From positions 124,552 through 188,551 of the forward strand of contig NZ_JALNTY010000002.1 of assembly GCF_023161965.1 (NCBI RefSeq): a stretch of DNA of 64,000 bases. The letters are read 5' to 3'. Source of the DNA: Anaerosoma tenue (lineage in GTDB: Bacteria > Actinomycetota > Coriobacteriia > Anaerosomatales > Anaerosomataceae). Each line of letters starts with the position of its first letter. Within the stretch, counting starts at the first letter, position 1. The position numbers and the translations under genes were made by a program. The notes under the pieces are model-generated. The model was not told where the DNA came from. It made no database searches and was given only the letters and a program-made list of their open reading frames with translations. Below, in pieces: positions 61,814-64,000 of the stretch.

Positions 61814-62365
61814 TCAGCGCTCCGTGGCGTGCTGCTGAGGCGGCAAGAGCGGCGCAAGCGTGGCCATGAAGCCCGCCTCATCGGCCGGCGTGAGCCCGTA
61901 GCGGCGCTTTCCGGCGGTCACCAGCAAGATGTCGCGCGACATGCGGGTGGCGCACATCTTCACCGTGCCGATGTCGGCGTACATCACGCCACCGAGCGCC
62001 AGCCCGGGCATCCGCATGCTCGACCAGAGCGTGGGCGTGAGCGTGGTCCGGCGGACATCGATGACCTCGGCGTACGGGACCCGATAGCGATAGAGCGGTC
62101 CGCACGAGAGCAGCAGCTCGTCGTTGGTGAGGTCGTATCGCATCGCAGGGATCGAGGCGAGCGTGACCAGCAGGAACGCGATCAACGGCACCATGATCGC
62201 GATCGTGATCCAGATGGCGATGCGCTCGTCAGGTGGGATATCGCCGAGGAGGAACACCGGCAGCACTGACGCAGCCACCAACAGGAGGATCGCGAGCAGC
62301 CACACCCACCCGTACGAGCGGGCGGGCTTGAACGTAGCGAGTACCGGCGCCGACACGCGCCTCAC
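61814..62365 (-). CDS. Membrane protein with bacterial PH-like domain
   Basis: A 183-residue protein. Two N-terminal helices (WVWLLAILLLVAASVLPVFLL, IAIWITIAIMVPLIAFLLVTLA), then a PH-like domain (MRYDLTNDELLLSCGPLYRYRVPYAEVIDVRRTTLTPTLWSSMRMPGLALG...ILLVTAGKRRYGLTPADEAGF). The pattern LTPADEAGF is common in these bPH proteins. GTG start overlaps the zinc-finger gene stop (GTGA). Ends 1 bp before the PrsW-like gene start, so they are coupled. Confidence 0.78.
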   Translation of the reverse strand: MRRVSAPVLATFKPARSYGWVWLLAILLLVAASVLPVFLLGDIPPDERIAIWITIAIMVPLIAFLLVTLASIPAMRYDLTNDELLLSCGPLYRYRVPYAEVIDVRRTTLTPTLWSSMRMPGLALGGVMYADIGTVKMCATRMSRDILLVTAGKRRYGLTPADEAGFMATLAPLLPPQQHATER

Positions 62366-62802
62366 CACCTTCCCGAGAGCACGGACACCGAGGCGGCAGC
62401 GGCGCCCAGCACCATCGCCACGAACCCGGCGCCGCTGAGGATCGCGCCCAGGACCATGCCGATGCCCGCAACCGCCGCGATCGGGCGGGTGCGGTGGCCG
62501 CCCGACGCCCGGCGCGCCGCCTCTCCCGTGAGCATGCCGAGCAGGATCGTGACGATCCAGTAGCCGATGCCGAGCAGACCCACCAGGAACATGCCGCCCA
62601 CACCCACACCGAGCGCGGCGAGCGTTGCCAGCGCAAGCTGCCGTGGCTTCACGGTGCGCCGGGCCGAGGGCAGTTGCCGCGCGCAATCGGGGCACTTGTA
62701 GCCGACGGGCGTGGACACGAAGTCTTTGGGGCAGATAGGCCGTTCACACTCGACGCATCGTACGTTCGTCTCAACGTTGGGGTGGTAGGAACACCGGGGC
62801 AT
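62362..62802 (-). CDS. B-box-type zinc-finger membrane protein
   Basis: A 146-residue protein. N-terminal zinc-binding: RCSYHPNVETNVRCVECERPICPKDFVSTPVGYKCPDCARQ, the B-box pattern found in rhomboid-associated proteins. Then helices (LALATLAALGVGVGGMFLVGLLGIGYWIV, AAVAGIGMVLGAILSGAGFVAMVLGAAAA). Function unknown; it begins the zinc-finger, PH-domain, PrsW set. Confidence 0.8.
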   Translation of the reverse strand: MPRCSYHPNVETNVRCVECERPICPKDFVSTPVGYKCPDCARQLPSARRTVKPRQLALATLAALGVGVGGMFLVGLLGIGYWIVTILLGMLTGEAARRASGGHRTRPIAAVAGIGMVLGAILSGAGFVAMVLGAAAASVSVLSGRW

Positions 62803-62820
62803 GCAGGTCTCCGTTGTCGA

Positions 62821-63330
62821 TCAGTCGGTCTGGTCGGGTTCGCCGCTCTCAGTGGTCGGTCCACCGGATGCCGGGGACTCCTCCGGCACGACCTCGTCCG
62901 CCTTCGACTCCATCTTGTCAGCGGCATTCCGGAGCTTGTCGCCCATCGTCTTGAACGCTCCCGCGAGCCGCGGTCCGACCTCCTCGGAAACCCGCTCTCC
63001 TGCGGCCTTGAACGCCTCGCCGGTCTTGTCGGCGGCGTCCTTGAAGGACTGTCCCACGTCGGTGTCCACGGCGCCCTTCACGGTGCCGCTCACGTCGTTG
63101 GCGAGCCCCTCCAGCCGCCCGGACAGATCCTCGAGCCGCTGCTTGTTCTCGGGGTCGTTCACGGCGGCCCTGAGCCATCTGCCGAGAGCGTCTCCGAGCG
63201 CGTCGAGCTCGGTCACCACCTCGCGCCAGGCCTGTGTCGCCTCCGAGCGCTGCTCCTGGGTGGCCTCGGCCGTTCCCTGACCCGGCGTCGCCCCGGTCTG
63301 CTGCCCTGTGGTCTCCTGTTCGTCACTCAT
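62821..63330 (-). CDS. Hypothetical helical protein (coiled-coil, YtxH-like composition)
   Basis: A 169-residue highly charged protein with Gln/Thr-rich ends and long amphipathic helices (ENKQRLEDLSGRLEGLANDVSGTVKGAVDTDVGQSFKDAADKTGEAFKAAGERVSEEVGPRLAGAF). The FKDAADKTGEAFK repeats resemble YtxH/LEA-like stress proteins, but without a TM helix. AAGGAG lies 11 bases before the ATG at 63330. Confidence 0.7.
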   Translation of the reverse strand: MSDEQETTGQQTGATPGQGTAEATQEQRSEATQAWREVVTELDALGDALGRWLRAAVNDPENKQRLEDLSGRLEGLANDVSGTVKGAVDTDVGQSFKDAADKTGEAFKAAGERVSEEVGPRLAGAFKTMGDKLRNAADKMESKADEVVPEESPASGGPTTESGEPDQTD

Positions 63331-63378
63331 CGTGATCCCACTCCTTACCGTCTCGCTCCGCCACATCCGGCGAGAGCG

Positions 63379-64000
63379 CTATCGCTTCGACCCCAGGATG
63401 GTACCCAGGATGCCACGCGCTATCTGCCGTCCCACCTGGCTGCCGATCGCGCGTGTAGCGCTCTTGGTGAACGCCTCCAGCGGCGTGTCCTTGCGCGAGG
63501 ACGTGCTCGTCTTCCTGAACGGCCCCGACTCCGCCTTGGGCACCTTCACCTCGAGTTCGGCCGCCTCCGCCGCGGCGGCAGCCTGCTCCTCGGCTGCGAT
63601 GGCTGCCTCCGCGCGCGCTTTGAGCACCTCGTGTGCGCTCTCGCGATCCACGGCAGCCTCGTAGTGCCCTGCCACCAGCGAGCCGGCGATGGCCGCCTGG
63701 CGCTCGGCCGGGGCGATCGCGCCGATCCGTCCGTGCGGCGACACCATCATCGTGCGCTGCACCGGCATGGGCGACCCGTCGGCCTGCAGGACCGACACCA
63801 ACGCCTCGCCCACCTTGAGCTCGGTGACCACCGTCTCCACGTCCACATCGGGGTTGGTACGGAACGTCTCGGCCATCGCTTTCACGGCCTTCTGCTCGCG
63901 CGGAGTGTAGGCGCGCAGCGCGTGCTGCACCTTGTTGCCGCACTGGCCGAGGACCGTGTCGGGGATGTCGACGGGGTTCTGTGTGACGAAGTAGACGCCC
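63379..64000 (-). CDS. HerA-like helicase (DUF853), C-terminal part
   Basis: The gene continues beyond the right window edge; about 206 C-terminal residues are present. Reading from the edge, GVYFVTQNPVDIPDTVLGQCG, then NKVQHALRAYTPREQKAVKAMAETFRTNPDVD, is typical of the DUF853 (YjgR-type) ATPases. Then an Ala/Glu-rich coiled coil (AEAAIAAEEQAAAAAEAAELE) and the end ARGILGTILGSKR. Such ATPases resemble the HerA pump that works with nucleases. The Walker motifs lie outside the window. Confidence 0.85.
   Translation of the reverse strand, partial: GVYFVTQNPVDIPDTVLGQCGNKVQHALRAYTPREQKAVKAMAETFRTNPDVDVETVVTELKVGEALVSVLQADGSPMPVQRTMMVSPHGRIGAIAPAERQAAIAGSLVAGHYEAAVDRESAHEVLKARAEAAIAAEEQAAAAAEAAELEVKVPKAESGPFRKTSTSSRKDTPLEAFTKSATRAIGSQVGRQIARGILGTILGSKR

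Noticed and set aside
59305..61869. Long plus-strand open frame (854 codons) opposite the DUF4445 and PrsW-like genes
   Set aside because: Low-complexity His/Arg composition typical of antisense frames in high-GC DNA; the minus strand has clear domains.

Overview
The window looks like chromosomal DNA of an anaerobic or microaerobic, high-GC actinobacterium, most likely from a Coriobacteriia/OPB41-type lineage. That placement is inference. It rests on the GC-rich codon use, a 12-motif multiheme cytochrome c, an NADP-type group 3b [NiFe] hydrogenase, a YedE/TusA/DUF3343 cluster, a DUF5320-FeoA-FeoB operon, a secreted protein with cell-wall-binding type 2 repeats, and a PurS-dependent purine pathway. 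No rRNA genes and no CRISPR array were seen. Four tRNA genes are present: Asp-GTC, Val-TAC, Glu-TTC and Lys-TTT.

Layout. At 1-5 kb is a polyphosphate module on the minus strand: a PPK2 fragment, PPK1, a Ppx/GppA-HD phosphatase and a CHAD protein. At 5-9 kb are an SDR oxidoreductase, small proteins, citrate synthase and tRNA-Asp. At 8.8-14.5 kb are a stand-alone B12-binding protein, two FtsX/LolD-type ABC systems and a TetR regulator with an inverted-repeat operator. At 14.5-20 kb are mixed metabolic and membrane genes. At 20-22 kb are the multiheme cytochrome and tRNA-Val. At 22-23 kb are bacteriohemerythrin and a lipoprotein MsrA. At 23.2-30.3 kb, one minus-strand series encodes a substrate-binding lipoprotein (interrupted by an in-frame TGA), a histidine kinase, HydB-HydG-HydD-HydA hydrogenase and its maturation protease. 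A 19-bp near-perfect palindrome sits directly upstream of hydB. At 30.4-34.6 kb are an SRPBCC protein, a radical SAM protein and the FeoAB operon. At 34.9-37.2 kb is the secreted repeat protein.

At 37.6-39.6 kb is a compact island of about 2.0 kb. It is bounded by 41-bp direct repeats (39 of 41 identical by hand alignment) that copy the 3' end of the tRNA-Glu gene. It carries an AbiEi/AbiEii abortive-infection pair with a 48-bp imperfect inverted-repeat operator and no recognisable integrase. An intricate cluster of nested inverted repeats lies just inside one end.

At 40-55 kb are MscS and a long minus-strand purine group (purC, purS, purQ, purL, purF, purM, purN, purH). It is interspersed with small membrane proteins, a YiiX-like hydrolase, a lipoprotein and a VapBC-type toxin-antitoxin pair. 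At 55-61 kb are SppA, a sugar-kinase-like protein, DUF3343, TusA and YedE proteins that resemble selenium/sulfur trafficking clusters, then a [2Fe-2S]-ASKHA corrinoid-activator-like protein. At 61-64 kb are a PrsW-like protease, small membrane and zinc-finger proteins, and the end of a HerA-like helicase gene that runs off the window.
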